DNA from: Cryoendolithus antarcticus
Lineage: Eukaryota > Ascomycota > Dothideomycetes > Cladosporiales > Cladosporiaceae
Direction of reading: 5' to 3'
DNA: 64,000 nt
Assembly: GCA_002077065.1 (NCBI GenBank)
Contig: NAJO01000015.1
Span: 62,001-126,000, forward strand
Shown: one piece after another, positions 21,773 through 32,850 of the stretch
Layout of the letters: every line of letters starts with the position of its first letter
How positions within the stretch are numbered: the first letter of the stretch is position 1
The notes under the pieces: model-generated
Seen by the model: only the letters and a program-made list of their open reading frames with translations
Told to the model about the DNA's origin: nothing
Database searches by the model: none
Position numbers and translations under genes: made by a program

Positions 21773-22557
21773 CGTGTATACAACTCTGTCTGGTCAAATT
21801 CCGATTATCCAATATCGGAGTGGTCATGAAAGAATGGCCTGCCAGCGAAGCTACTGAGGCTGCCAAAATCTCGGATTGCGTTCAGATTTAGCAGCATGCC
21901 GGCTTTGTCTCGTCGCTTCGGTTGGTCGACTAAGCAATGCTCCTGCCCTTCTCAGGATCTATCACCATTTGCCTCTATCGTGGTGTGTGATAGTCCGTGG
22001 CTTGGGGAAGAAATCGAAGACCGGGATCCCCTGCTAGCGGATGATCTTTGTCGTGCCAATTGCAAAGCTTATGCACGCGTGGCACGGCTCGGCCTGTAGT
22101 CGTCCGAACTTCTCCAACTCCTCTCGACTCTTCTCGGCCATGATCGCAGACGCATTCGGGTCGCAAGCCACAGCCTATTCTTCTCCTTGGACCCATATGA
22201 GGCGGACGGACTTGAATCTCAATGCCAAAACCTTGATCCAGGCTCTTCTACTGGGTGCTTTTCTTGACTACCCGACGATGATCACGCCACTGTCTTGCTG
22301 CACGATGGCAAGACCGAAGGAACGCAGCAACAACTACTCCGAATATGGCGTGCAATAGACGGCACCATTCCGATGCGCCAGAATGCTCTATCGTGAACGT
22401 ATTGAACTCGTTTGCTTCAAGAGCGACCACGAGCTGAAGTACACATCCAACGAAAAACACCGAGGCACGACGATCTCGAGAAACGGTCAGCCACAAAACT
22501 ATGTATGCGCATTGGTGGTCAGCCGTTACGAACTCAAGCGGCAGTCCCGCATGTCGT
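21773..22557. other. divergent intergenic region
   Basis: This is the shared upstream region of the Rieske gene (-) and the SGNH hydrolase gene (+). No gene is supported. The tandem repeat described separately starts at its right end. Confidence 0.4.
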
Positions 22558-22620
22558 GAGCACTTCACTTTGTTTCCCGAGCACTTCACTTTGTTTCCCG
22601 AGCACTTCACTTTGTTCCTC
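22558..22620 (+). repeat. 21-bp tandem repeat, three copies
   Basis: The unit GAGCACTTCACTTTGTTTCC plus C occurs three times head to tail (22558-22578, 22579-22599, 22600-22620). The first two copies are identical, and the last ends in TTCCTC. The array sits 60 bp before the SGNH hydrolase start, in the likely promoter or leader. Multiples of 21 keep any frame open, which explains the repetitive frames on both strands here. Confidence 0.9.
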
Positions 22621-22678
22621 GATCCTTCTCCATACCCCAACCTCACCTCTCCCCTCCCTCAGTTTCCCACAGCATGCC

Positions 22679-23484
22679 ATGCGCTCCCTCCTCCCCCTCC
22701 TAAGCCTCGCGCTCACAGCCCTCTCTGCTCCTTCCCCACCCTTCTTCCGCGCAACCTCCCTAAACGGCAAAGCCCTCGCCATCCTCCCCTTGGGTGACAG
22801 CATAACCCTCGGCTGGAAAGACCCCTCCGGCAACGGCTACCGCAAACCCCTCTACGACCTCCTTATGACCGCAAACGCGCACACCACGTTTCTAGGCTCC
22901 TACAGCTCCGGAAACTTCTCGCAACCGCACCATGAAGGCCACGGTGGGGCGACGTCGACCGTGATCGCCATGGCGGCGACGGAAATGCATGACAGTGTAG
23001 ATCCGAATCTGGTCTTGCTGCATGCCGGTGTCAACGACGCGCTCGTCGCCGCTTCCGTTCACGAGCCAGAGCCCATCGCCGCCTTGGGCGAGGTGGAGAA
23101 GCTAATCGATCTAGCCACGGAATTCTGGCCAAGGGCTGCGCTGCTGGTGGCGAGGATTATTCCCGTTGATCCGGCGGAGTATAGTGAGGGGGTTGAGACG
23201 CAGAGGAATGTGGATTCTATCAATGAGCGGATCAGCTGTAAGTTCTGCGCTACAATTCTTCGGGTGTAGGTGGGACTAATGTGAGGTGCTATACAGATGT
23301 CGTCGCCCAGCGCGCTTACTTCGGCCGGCGGATCGCGTTGGTAGATATGAGCCATGGCCCCATCACGGCCGCAGATCTCGTGGACTTTGCGCATCCGAGC
23401 CCTGCGGGCTACGCGAAGATGGCCGACCTGTGGTTCACAGGGATCCAAGACATAGTCGCTAGAGGCTGGGTGCCGGAGCCTTGA
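22679..23484 (+). CDS. secreted SGNH/GDSL hydrolase
   Basis: The predicted product is a secreted esterase or carbohydrate esterase of 248 residues. There are two exons (22679-23237, 23297-23484) and a 59-bp intron. The first 17 residues (MRSLLPLLSLALTALSA) are a signal peptide. All SGNH blocks are present: LPLGDSITLG with the nucleophile Ser41, a glycine in HGGAT near residue 90, HAGVNDAL with the Asn of block III at residues 115-122, and DFAHPSPAGYAKMA near the C-terminus supplying catalytic Asp and His. Close fungal relatives include secreted acetylxylan-esterase-like and lipase-like enzymes, so the substrate is uncertain. There is no carbohydrate-binding module. The CT-rich 40 bp before the ATG are typical of fungal core promoters. 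Confidence 0.88.
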
Positions 23485-24140
23485 GCAACGGGATCTTCGA
23501 CTGCAGCCTCCCTCTGACTCAACACTTACGAGCGATGCCAAGTCTCGAGTGAGAGAATAATTACAAAGGGTGCCTCCAGGAAACCACACAAAAACCAACA
23601 TTCCCGTGGCAGCGAGCCCGTACTAGCATGCAACCCCTCCGTCGCAGAGTCTACGGCCTGCAGACACGCCACCTACAGATCGCCATACCGCCATACAGCC
23701 AGAGCTTACGCGATAGGCATCGTGCCGCTCGTCCGAGGACTCAGTTTTGTCGTAAGCTAGGACTTGGTGCCGAGAAGAGTAGTGTTGTCAAGCCGTGGAA
23801 CAGACTCAAGATGCAGAGAGCGTGGGCGCGGATCAGTGGCAAGGGCCAGCAGTGTGTACTACCTGATTTCCGAGTTGATCTACGGTGAGCGATTATGCAG
23901 CGGCGCTTTTAATGGTGACAGGCGCTGACATTACGAATCAGTTTTGAGGATTAAAAACGAGCTTTGGTCGCCAGAGGGGATCGCTCGTCTCCCGAGGCTA
24001 GCGCCGAGTCTGATGGTATGCGGCAGCTAACAAGCAGTCGGAGGCTTGGACGAGCGCAGATGTAGCTGGGATAAAGGTGGAGGATGCAGTCGGCATACTG
24101 CTCTGTACAATGCGCTGAAGTTGCTGTCGGATCTACGGCA
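23485..24140. other. intergenic between converging genes
   Basis: 3' flanks of the SGNH gene and the lipase gene meet here. A short + frame (23628-23888) is unsupported. Confidence 0.4.
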
Positions 24141-26273
24141 TCATCCACCTCCTCTCCGGTCTCCTACCACTGTTGTTCTCCTTCCATTCCCGTCCTCCAC
24201 CAACCCCGCGTCCCTGCCCTCCCACAGTGATGGCTCCGATTCTTTTGTCCTGACAGGAGAACTCTCAGCCGTACTTTCACTAGTCGAACTCCACCACCCC
24301 TCTGGTCTCGTAGGCCTTGACGCACCTCTCACTGTAGCCTCACTCTTCGCCTGCGCAGTCACAGGCGACGTCGGTGATGCTATTGAAGGTCTGTACGAGA
24401 CTGGGAGAGAACCGATGCGCCGATGCGAAGCTCGCACCGGCGTTTGCGGCCGAGACGACGAGGTTGCGGGTGGTGTGGGTTGCTGAGAGCGGGTCGGTAT
24501 CGAAGAGCGCCGCAGAGGCATAGTAAGCAGCGTCTCAGGGTGTAGTTGCCTCGGCGATGTGATCCTGCGGCGGGTAGTTTCAGCGGAATGTGCGTCGAGG
24601 GCGGAGGAGTTACGTACGTGATTCCTATCCGGAGTCTGCAGGGCAACCAACAAGGACGGAGCTTTTGGTGTTGGTGACAAAGCAAAACGCTCCGGCCCTT
24701 CGTCTACTTTCTCGTCGCCTTCACTTTCATCGAGCTGCTCATCTGGTGTTGAGCTATCGAGGCCCCAGTCGTAGGCTTGCCGGAGTCGTTGGTCTTGTGT
24801 GATGAGACGGAGGCTGCGATCTGAGCCGGAGCCTTCGAGTGTTGAGCTGCCGTTTGCACCGAGACTTTGTCTGTCGTGGATGCCGCGATCGATGGCTTTC
24901 CAGCCCTTCTGCGGCCCTCCAGCTGGCATCGCGTACGTCTGCAGCGCTTCCAGCACATGCGGGAAGACTAGCTCGTCCACGTCATGCGCCCAGAGGAGAT
25001 CGAGATGCTCGTACTTCTTGATGCACTTCGCTACTGTATGTCTCGGTAGCTCCCGTAGCATGAGCTCGATGTCAACTAGACTGTCGCTGCCACCATACAC
25101 AAGCACAATAGGCGTCTTGATATTCCTCGTAGGGAACTTGGCGATCTTGTAGTACTTACTTCCCTTCCCCACTGCCAACGGACTCGATCCTTCATCATCG
25201 AACATCTGGAAGGTGCCATGCCGGATGATCTGAAACCAGTGCACGACTGTCTTGACGCTGCTAAATGAGTACAAGTGCGGATAAGCAGCCATCTTCTGGT
25301 GTGCGGTGATATTGTTGGTATGCCAGCCGAACAGGAAGCTGAGGCTCTTGTCGATGAACCAAGTGAATATCGCTGGGTACAGCAAAGCTTGCCACATTGT
25401 CGCGGAGCCGAAGATCGCACGCCTACCGAAGGCAAGGTAGAGAATCTCGGGTGAAGACTTAACGAGCGAGGCTACGATGCCGCCGGCTAGACCTGGTGGA
25501 GCCATAGCTGGCGCGAGGGCAACGAAGACATCGACTTTCTCGTTCAGCATGGGGTGGATGGACAGCGTTGCAAAGGCTTGAGCCGTGCCTTGGCTGAAGC
25601 CGATATAGCTTAGACTTGGCTGCTTAGTCGTGCTGAGAACATAGTCTATGGTGTCTGGGATGTCGTGGAAGGCGAACTGGTCCATGCTGAAGCTCCAGAA
25701 CGCGATTTTGTCGGGAGTTGTGTGGAGTGATTTCTTGCTGTATTTGTTGCCGCGGTTATTGCCTAGCCAGACATCGAAGCCTTGCTCGACGAGCATGAAG
25801 GGCAGGCAGCGCTCCCGCTCCGTCAGGCATACCCAGACCTCACTGTTCATCATCAAGCCATGATGCAGGTAGACGACCTTCTTCTGGACACTACCTGGCC
25901 CAGCATTAACCTTCTGATCCTCTTCCCCTCGCTTGTACCCCAGTCTGTGCACTCCGAGCAGGTAGCCATCACCAGTCTGCACAATGTGCTCTTCAGCAGT
26001 GTAGCCGTACAACTCGCAGATGTCCAGAAAGTCGTTCGCCTGAGCTATGGGACTCGAGACGGCCTTCTTCCTGTTGCGACTATGTCTCGAGGCGGGCGAG
26101 GAGAGTCTGTTGAAGGCATTGCGGCTGGCTCGGTAGAACCAGCGGACTATGGGCCCGGGGAGCAGGAGGGTGATGGTGCGGATGATGACCTCGAGGGCTA
26201 GTAGGGCGAAGGAGGTGATCAGGGCGACGTAGTCCCGTAGCGAGAGTCGCCCAACGAAGGGGACTCGGGGCAT
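24141..26273 (-). CDS. steryl ester hydrolase-type lipase (TGL1/YEH family)
   Basis: This single-exon gene encodes 710 residues of the acid-lipase-like alpha/beta hydrolase family that includes yeast Tgl1, Yeh1 and Yeh2, which cleave steryl esters. A hydrophobic segment at residues 13-40 should anchor the protein in a lipid-droplet or ER membrane. The lipase core starts with an ELYGYTAEEHIVQTGDGYLL-type lid/entry block at residues 87-106. It continues with HHGLMMNSEVWV and DVWLGNNRGNKYSK, then the nucleophile elbow GFSQG with Ser227, Asp397 in VYGGSDSLVD and His423 in YEHLDLLWAHDV. From about residue 450 the chain is disordered, rich in S, T and R, and probably phosphorylated. It faces PET191 across a 400-bp divergent promoter. 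The exact substrate is inferred from the family. Confidence 0.88.
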   Translation of the reverse strand: MPRVPFVGRLSLRDYVALITSFALLALEVIIRTITLLLPGPIVRWFYRASRNAFNRLSSPASRHSRNRKKAVSSPIAQANDFLDICELYGYTAEEHIVQTGDGYLLGVHRLGYKRGEEDQKVNAGPGSVQKKVVYLHHGLMMNSEVWVCLTERERCLPFMLVEQGFDVWLGNNRGNKYSKKSLHTTPDKIAFWSFSMDQFAFHDIPDTIDYVLSTTKQPSLSYIGFSQGTAQAFATLSIHPMLNEKVDVFVALAPAMAPPGLAGGIVASLVKSSPEILYLAFGRRAIFGSATMWQALLYPAIFTWFIDKSLSFLFGWHTNNITAHQKMAAYPHLYSFSSVKTVVHWFQIIRHGTFQMFDDEGSSPLAVGKGSKYYKIAKFPTRNIKTPIVLVYGGSDSLVDIELMLRELPRHTVAKCIKKYEHLDLLWAHDVDELVFPHVLEALQTYAMPAGGPQKGWKAIDRGIHDRQSLGANGSSTLEGSGSDRSLRLITQDQRLRQAYDWGLDSSTPDEQLDESEGDEKVDEGPERFALSPTPKAPSLLVALQTPDRNHVRNSSALDAHSAETTRRRITSPRQLHPETLLTMPLRRSSIPTRSQQPTPPATSSSRPQTPVRASHRRIGSLPVSYRPSIASPTSPVTAQAKSEATVRGASRPTRPEGWWSSTSESTAESSPVRTKESEPSLWEGRDAGLVEDGNGRRTTVVGDRRGGG

Positions 26274-26671
26274 ATTGTTGATCTAGATGCGGGCAAGCAA
26301 TGTAGCGGCAGGGGCTATCGTCTCATATCAAGCTTAGATGGTCTCGACATTGCGAGGGGCAGGAAGACGATGGACAAGCTGCACCTATGGAGAAGAAGCT
26401 GGCTGTCCCGTCTCCACCGCGCATTGTTGCGGCTTCTTTGTTGGCCAACTCGAAGCTCGTGAAAGTGTCCGTGCGCGGCATGTGAACATGGCCGTCATCA
26501 GACGAACTTCACATAATGTGCATATTACAACATATATCGACACTCGCTCAAACTTGCCCTTTGACCGCCATTGTACACATAGCCCTCCTTCACTTCTTCG
26601 ACCGCTCCTTCTCAACCTAGATCGTGACCATTCCGGATACGCCGCCCTACACCATACCTCCATCGTGAAGC
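26274..26671. promoter_or_regulatory. divergent promoter of lipase and PET191
   Basis: This 398-bp region lies between two genes reading away from each other. It must hold both promoters. No specific factor site is claimed. Confidence 0.5.
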
Positions 26672-27114
26672 ATGCCCGCATCCTGCAAAGATATCCGTAC
26701 GCCTTTCTGACCCGATTCGGATGATATGTGTCTAACGCAAGATCAGGCGCCGCCCTAGCAACCTGCCTCCAGTCCTCCGACTGCGTCCTCATAAAGCGCA
26801 ACACCCCGGCCTCCTGCCTCAAAGACGCCACCCTGAACGCAACCCTCCCCACGCAATGCCACCAGCTCATACGCGGCTACTCGGACTGCAAGCGCGGGCA
26901 AGTAGACATGCGCAAACGCTTCCGCGGTAACAAACCCATTTCTACTAGTCAGGAGCTGGAGGCTGGGGGAGGGGAGAAGGGGAGTATGCTTTATGCTGGC
27001 AAGGGCGGGTATGAGGGTGTTGGCCCGCCGGAGACGGATGGACGGGAGACGGAAAGGGAGGAGGTCGAGAAGTGGATTCGGAATGATGGGGTGGAGGATG
27101 TGAGGAAGAAGTGA
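26672..27114 (+). CDS. PET191: cytochrome c oxidase assembly protein PET191 (COA5)
   Basis: This is a mitochondrial intermembrane-space protein needed to assemble complex IV. A first exon of only 25 nt (26672-26696) is joined to 26747-27114 across a 50-bp intron, giving 130 residues. The start MPASCKDIRAALATCLQSSD and the downstream TLPTQCHQLIRGYSDCKRG and VDMRKRFRGNKP match the family strongly. Six cysteines form the CX9C and CX10C-type pairs of Mia40-dependent import substrates: C5 and C15, C21 and C32, then C-HQLIRGYSD-C. The tail after residue 75 is longer and more acidic than in yeast and is probably disordered. The short first exon is easily missed: without it the gene appears to start at a non-ATG codon. 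Confidence 0.92.
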
Positions 27115-27844
27115 GGTGTTGATGTTGAGGGCCAGCTTGAGGAGGACTGCGAATGCAGCGACTTGAAGATCATGACATGAACGATATCTGTACTATCCCG
27201 GACTGTACGATAGGAGCTGCGGAGCTTTGTAGTCAGGACAGGCACGCGCTGCATTCACGCTCGACTACGCCGTTCCGCCATGACCGGTCGGCTCAGTATC
27301 GACCTTTGCCGTTTTCACCGCGAAGTCTTCTATGCCCTGCTTGTGCCGACGTCCTGCTTTCGACTCTCGCCATCTCGCTCTCTCAAAGCATTCTCTGCAC
27401 GAGTCCGACAAAACGACAAAAACATACAACAGCAGGACTTCCCGTATGGTCACCCACTACAGTACTATTCTGCCGGTCAGCTGCTTAGCTATGCAAGAGC
27501 GGACGGGTTTGCGCGTTTTCAGCTGCCTATGGTTGTATGTACCGTACGTTCACATCGATCGGATTATGTGTAGCGATACGGACAGATGGCGAGGTGGTGA
27601 CAACGCATAGTCATCAGAACTTCGGCACAGGGGTAATGCTCACGACAGCACTGATGACGAAACGGGACACAGCTCAGCTCAGACTTCAATGGTGCTACGA
27701 TCTCTACCCTACACAAGTCGAAATGTGTTGGGCAAGCCCAAAGGTCTTCTTCCTGCCACACAATTGCAGCCTCACGGCCAAGGTCTCGAACCGCGCCCGC
27801 CTACGCTCCCAGCCCTCACGTCGATTCCACTCCAGCCACCCCTT
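27115..27844. other. intergenic between converging genes
   Basis: This lies between PET191 and the small - strand gene. No supported gene is seen, only short frames. Confidence 0.4.
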
Positions 27845-28268
27845 TCAAAATCTGACGTTGACGGGCCCCGAGGGCTTATAGATGACTTGGACCGAAACAC
27901 TAATAGGCTTCGGGGCCTTGACTGGGCGTGCGACCTCTTTGCCCCTACAATACACAATTAGCATATGATGCGAGGAAGATTTCTGCGTGTGCAGAGTGTC
28001 GTGTTACTTACATTGCGACGGGAGCGGTGTTGTTCGGGGTGCGGAATGATCCCTCCAGAGCGGTGTTGTCCGGGTTGCGGAGCGGCGCTTCCTTCGTGGT
28101 CTTCTTTGGTGTGCGAGGTTGCTCGTAGTGCTGTACTGTCGGGTCGTAAGACCAGGTGAACCTGAAGGGGGATGGGGTCAGCAAAGCCTGCGGCTGAGAG
28201 GTGGGAGTGGAGACGTACTGCTGAACCTTGTGCCAGTCCTGCTCTGAGATGAAGGTTGTGATGGGCAT
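27845..28268 (-). CDS. small three-exon hypothetical protein
   Basis: I do not recognise this 99-residue protein. It appears only after splicing three exons: 28268-28219, 28161-28012 and 27944-27845, with introns of 57 and 67 bp. All three joins keep one frame and use GT-AG sites (GTACGT, GTAAGT, CTTCAG, TTGTAG). The start is MPITTFISEQDWHKVQQ. The middle is polar and contains a short repeat, LRNPDNTALEGSFRTPNNTA. The end, SVSVQVIYKPSGPVNVRF, alternates hydrophobic and polar residues like a beta strand. No signal peptide or membrane helix is visible. Reading the second exon onward without splicing reaches an immediate stop, so the model depends on the introns being real. Confidence 0.5.
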
Positions 28269-29396
28269 AAGGAGCTGTGAAGGATGAAGGACTGATGCGG
28301 AGACAGCGTTACGTTTATACCTACATTGTACGAGCTACCCCTCCAGAAGGCAACCACCACGGCGCGAAGCGGCGGAGTCGAGACTCAGCCTTGCATTGGG
28401 GCGATACCGTTTTCGCTCGCCACTGGTCCAGAAGATCATGCGGCATGCAGCACGAGAAGCTCTACGACCCACGAGTACAGCCTGCCTGCTCTGTCCCAAG
28501 TGTAAAAGTTGTAAGCTCTGCGACGCTGTACCGTAGGGCGAGGGCGAGGGCAGTGGTGAGGTGAGAGGTACACAGTGTACTAAAGTAGTTAAGAGCAGCT
28601 ACTACGCAGCGACGATAGTCTAGCGTAGGCCGTACAGCATGCTCGTATCGCGCTGGCATGATGGGCAGGGACGGCGGCGACAAAACGATGTCTTGTAGAG
28701 CCTTATCTGCGTGGCACACACATGCCGTCAGTCCATGCAAGGCTGAGGCCACAATGCTGCGCTCTCAACGACGCTCGTGATGCAGCGGACGTGCAGTGCC
28801 GCAATCCAGCATGGAGACGAGGCCTAGATCTGTGCGGGCTTGATGGTGGCGAAGCGCTGGCATCCGAGGCCTGAGCAGTGAAAAGTCCAGCATTGAAGTC
28901 ACGACTACGTACCAAGGCGGAGAGGGGCCATATCCGGCAGGAAAGGAGATGCAGGTGGATCCGCGGATTAGCATGCGAGTGACAACATCAGCAAACCGCT
29001 CAGCATCTCATCATCAATGGTAATGCTGTCATATGCCGCGCCGCAAGTGTACGTACGTAGACCAGCGGTCGGAGAGAGTATAGTCTACTGCAGCGTCTGC
29101 TCCTGGGCAGCATCAACAGCGATGCGTTGTTGCAGTGCAGTCTATAATGGCAGTATCAAGCAAAGCGGCCTTTCGAGAGGTCCGCTGTTCCTGTCACTTA
29201 CGGGGGAGGGTGCTGGAAGATGGGCTAAGTGGTGAAGGGGTGAGATGAGTGTGGCGGGTATGGAAGCCGACAAAATCAGTCCGTTGGCTACCTTGATGAC
29301 GTGTGAGATGGCGGACGTAGAAGGTGCGACAAACATCGTGACGAGAAAGCTCGGATTGGTATGTGTGTACGTAAGCTTTGCAATCCGTTGCCGTGT
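28269..29396. other. intergenic, no gene seen
   Basis: This is upstream of the small gene and downstream of the CAX gene. Several short frames on both strands have no motif or splice support. Confidence 0.4.
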
Positions 29397-31157
29397 TCAC
29401 GGTACGTAGTATGAAGCGATGCCGATGATGACGAAGACCTTCACGAGAAGTGCTCCCATAAGCCTGCTAACAGTCAGTGACCGCGTGGGCGATGTTGCGT
29501 TGGATCGATCATCTTACCAATTTGACTTGCCCTGTTGTACGACATAGCACACAATAATGATTGGAGCGAAGAGACATCCAACGGTGAAGTCGTTAAATTC
29601 GAGGCTTAGGTCGTTGACGCCCATGATCCAGGCTATGAGCACGACTAAGGGAACGAGCATTAACGCTATCTGCACGGCGCGCTCGAGCGTCAGCCGTAAT
29701 GCGTGGTCCATTCGGTCAGCAGATGCAGCCTGAAGTGCCATGAAATCATTGCTGAGGATGGGTATGATCACAGTGCCCATGAAGGTATTGCTAAGCTTCC
29801 GCTCGGCCATAAGTCCCTGGAGACTGTTTGTGGCGTATTCTGTGTTCAGTGCCAGCAAAGCGGTGAAGACGATCATGGAGAGTAACGCAAAGGCCCTGGT
29901 CATCTTTGGCTTCTTATCTTCATCCTCGTCCTCTTCGTGATCCTGTACGGGCTGAGCCTGATTGACCTGTCCACCAATCGTAGCTGCCGATATAGCGCCC
30001 ATGGCTACGATACTTCTGAGGGCGTCGCCGTAATCTTTCTCCCGTTTGCGCTTCGGTACACGCTGGGACGGCTCGATCAGAGCTGCGCGGTTGGTCCATA
30101 GGGAGAAGACCAAGAATAATCCGTACGAGACCAGGATGATGACGGCGGTACCTCGAGACTGCGCTAATACACCTTCAGCAGTCGCGTGGCCTAGTAAGCG
30201 AGACATGGTGGGTACGAGCAGACTGAGCACAGCGAGCAAGAGGAACATGCTGATGGTTTGCGCGGCGGTCGTGTTGAAGTACTGCTCCTGGCGACCTATG
30301 CCGCCGATGAAGAAGGCCAGACCAGTCATGACTAGCAAGTTCTGTAGCATGCCGCCCAGCAAGGACGCTTGTAAGATCGCTATCTGTCGGGACTTCAAGA
30401 GTATTATGGATGTGATGAGCTGACCGGCGTTACTGTGAGGTATCATCAGCACCCAGGCCATCAATCTGTGAGCCTGGCATTGACATAATCCGAACTCACC
30501 CGAACGTCATACTTAGTAGGCTCTCCGCTTGCTCGCCTAGATACTTGCCTAGTTGTTGCGTGGCAGTCATCAGAGTTGCGTTGCATGCTACTACGGCCAA
30601 GAAGTTGACTGTGAAGACAGGAAGCGAGCCGACGTGCGCGTAGTTGATCGCCATTCCGACAGGCACTGTCAATAGCAGGAGAGTCATGTATGATCCGAAT
30701 AGGGCGCAGATCTGGGACCGAAGGCTGATGGGCTTCGACAGTGGCTTGTTCTCCGTATCTTCGTAAGGCTCGAGGACAGTACTTGACGGTTTGAAAGTAG
30801 CGCAGTCCTCTGCCTGAGCGTCAATTTCCGCATGACTGTGGAATAGTAGACCCGCGTCGCCATTGAAGATGTTGCTCTTTTCACCAATTGGTTCAGTGGC
30901 TCTTCGTACTGGCTGCTTGGTATGTGGCTGGTTGGTACGTGGCTGGGTGGTGGTACGTCCACGTGGCGGATTGGAACGTCCGAACGGATTGTACGTCTCG
31001 TCGCGTAGACCTGGAAACACTCCGTCCGCTTGAGCATACCAAGCCTGACGTCTGCTCGCCCGCTTGATGCTATCTAAACTGTGGTCAGCAGTCTTCCGCT
31101 CTTGGCGTCGAGATCTCTTCCATGCACGAGCTCTCGTAAGTGGTGCAACTTACGCAT
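29397..31157 (-). CDS. CAX-family cation/proton exchanger with altered signature motifs
   Basis: This is a vacuole-type Ca2+/H+ antiporter homologue (VCX1 family). Four exons (31157-31154, 31073-30500, 30432-29518, 29463-29397) give 519 residues. The first exon is just ATG plus one base. The N-terminal 110 residues are hydrophilic. Two five-helix halves follow, with an acidic linker (DHEEDEDEDKK) between them, as expected for CAX. LQASLLGGMLQNLLVMTGLA and NTTAAQTISMFLLLAVLSLL fit the family well. The ion-binding motifs do not. The first reads GNAGQLITSI, with Gln197 where GNA[VT]ELI has an essential Glu. The second reads SNDFMAL where GNAAEH is expected. It may therefore carry another ion or no longer exchange calcium. 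The last exon adds a final helix (VKVFVIIGIASYYV). Confidence 0.85.
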
Positions 31158-31838
31158 GTTTGAACCCGTCAGTATGACCCAGCACGCAGAGTGAATATAG
31201 TGCGCTCTGATGCGTGAAAGCAAAGACTATAGTCATTGCCTGTGCAAGGCTTTACAACCTAGCGGGACGGTCAACGAAAGCTCAGCCCCAATGCACAGCC
31301 TGATGCGGCCCATGAGCAGCCACCGACCTCATACCTTACATCTGCGCATATTCGCGCACTTGTCGAAGGCCATCTCGATATGTTCGATGCGACGACGCGG
31401 TCACTCGCGCTGCGCTTCTACAGTAATTGTCGATTGCATGTCCATTCTTTGCCGCCGTGGTCATGCATGTCTTGTCGCTAAGTATCAGGTAAGGTTGACG
31501 CATTTCCAACATGGGTGCGCTTCCGACAACTCACAAGACGAAGAGAGCAAAGTAAGGTAGTCACGGTGGTTGATGTTCTCCGTTAGGTCTGTACATCAAT
31601 TGTGTTGCACCACGAGTAAGGTATCTTCTGAAGGTGAAGTCTGGAAGAGTGAACTCTAAATGGAAAGGTACTCCACAGCGCGGACTCTTCGTCCTGTATC
31701 ATTACTCCATTGGTGCGTACAAGCATCCTGCAGAAGTGATGAACAAGACACTTTGATCCGCATGCAAGGTGATAGTCTCACGCAGGAAGCAGGTACGTTC
31801 CGCTCGCCTAACATAGAAGAATACTTGCGCCCTCTGCC
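31158..31838. other. intergenic, no gene seen
   Basis: Upstream sequence of the CAX gene and 3' flank of the ferritin-like gene. No supported gene. Confidence 0.4.
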
Positions 31839-32850
31839 CTACTCCTTGGACACAGCCAGACCCCCTGGACTCGGCCCACTAATCTCCATCAACACCGGCC
31901 CAGCCACGACCGTCGAGTCCGAAAACGTAGTATTACAATCATTAAACAGCAAGTAGCTCTGTCCCAATACCCCAGCCGGAACAGTAACCTGGAAATTAAT
32001 CCCATCCCCGGCCTCCGTCATCTGTGCGTACACAGGCCCGCCAGCAGTGATGAACGCAGCGTGGAGATGCGCACCACTATCATGCGCAACGAGCACGGTG
32101 TTGGTAGTCTTGATGCTGATGAGTTGGCCTGAGGTGATGCTTCCGGTGGTAGCGACGGCAAGGTTGGGGAAGGCTTTGATAGGGAAGGTTGGGTTGTTGG
32201 ATGGGCAGGAGGTGATGAAGCCGGATGCCATGGTGTGCACCATATCCGGCGTGAGGGGGTTGTCGAGACTCTGCGCGAACGGCGTCTGGCTGAGAGAGGC
32301 GCGGAGGTAGGAGGAGTGTCGAGCCTCGACCGTCAGGATCGAGCCGGCGGCTGTAAGGTAGTCTTTATTCGCGATCTGCCGCGCAGCGCCGAGGTAGGCG
32401 GACTGTCCGACGCCCTCAAGGACGCTGGCGGTGGCGACGAAGCCGGCCACGGTGGTGATGCCAAAGGCATAAGTGCACTCCAGCACCGGACTGCCTCCAG
32501 CAGCTTTGATAGCGCCGGTGAGGAAAGCGACGTGGCTGGCTTCGTGCTCAGCGATGTTCTTGACGTTGTTGTAAAAAGCTGCATCGAAGCCGGCGCGCGT
32601 GAAGTCGTTGAGGGTGAACTTCGCGAGGCCTTGACGGTAGAAGGTATCTTCGAGGTGCTCGAGGGTGAGAGCGTAGTTGAGGATGTCGACTTGAATGGTT
32701 CTCAGTGGCGATCGGGTAGATGTTCAGGGGATGATACTTACAGTCATTCATGTCCGACAGCTGTTGACGCTTCGCGAGACGTGCTGGAACTGGGCAGGCC
32801 TTTGCGCCAAACAGGAGTGCCGCGAGGGCAGTGGAAACGAGTGACTTCAT
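31839..32850 (-). CDS. secreted ferritin-like protein (Rds1-type)
   Basis: The product is 319 residues with an N-terminal signal peptide (MKSLVSTALAALLFGAKACP), so it is extracellular or cell-wall located. There are two exons (32850-32742, 32689-31839) and a 52-bp intron. The ferritin-like four-helix part spans about residues 40-190: LNYALTLEHLEDTFY gives the first E-x-x-x-D/E ligands and KNIAEHEASHVAFL the E-x-x-H pair. This matches the ferritin_2 domain of fungal Rds1-like stress proteins. The C-terminal 120 residues look like a beta-sandwich (VTVPAGVLGQSYLLFNDCN). Family members respond to nutrient and stress signals in fission yeast. No enzymatic activity is established to my knowledge. 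Confidence 0.85.

Noticed and set aside
28021..28095. Apparent tandem repeat GAGCGGTGTTGT, two copies
   Set aside because: It is explained by a short internal amino-acid repeat (NPDNTA/TPNNTA) of the small three-exon gene. Two imperfect copies are not a separate feature.
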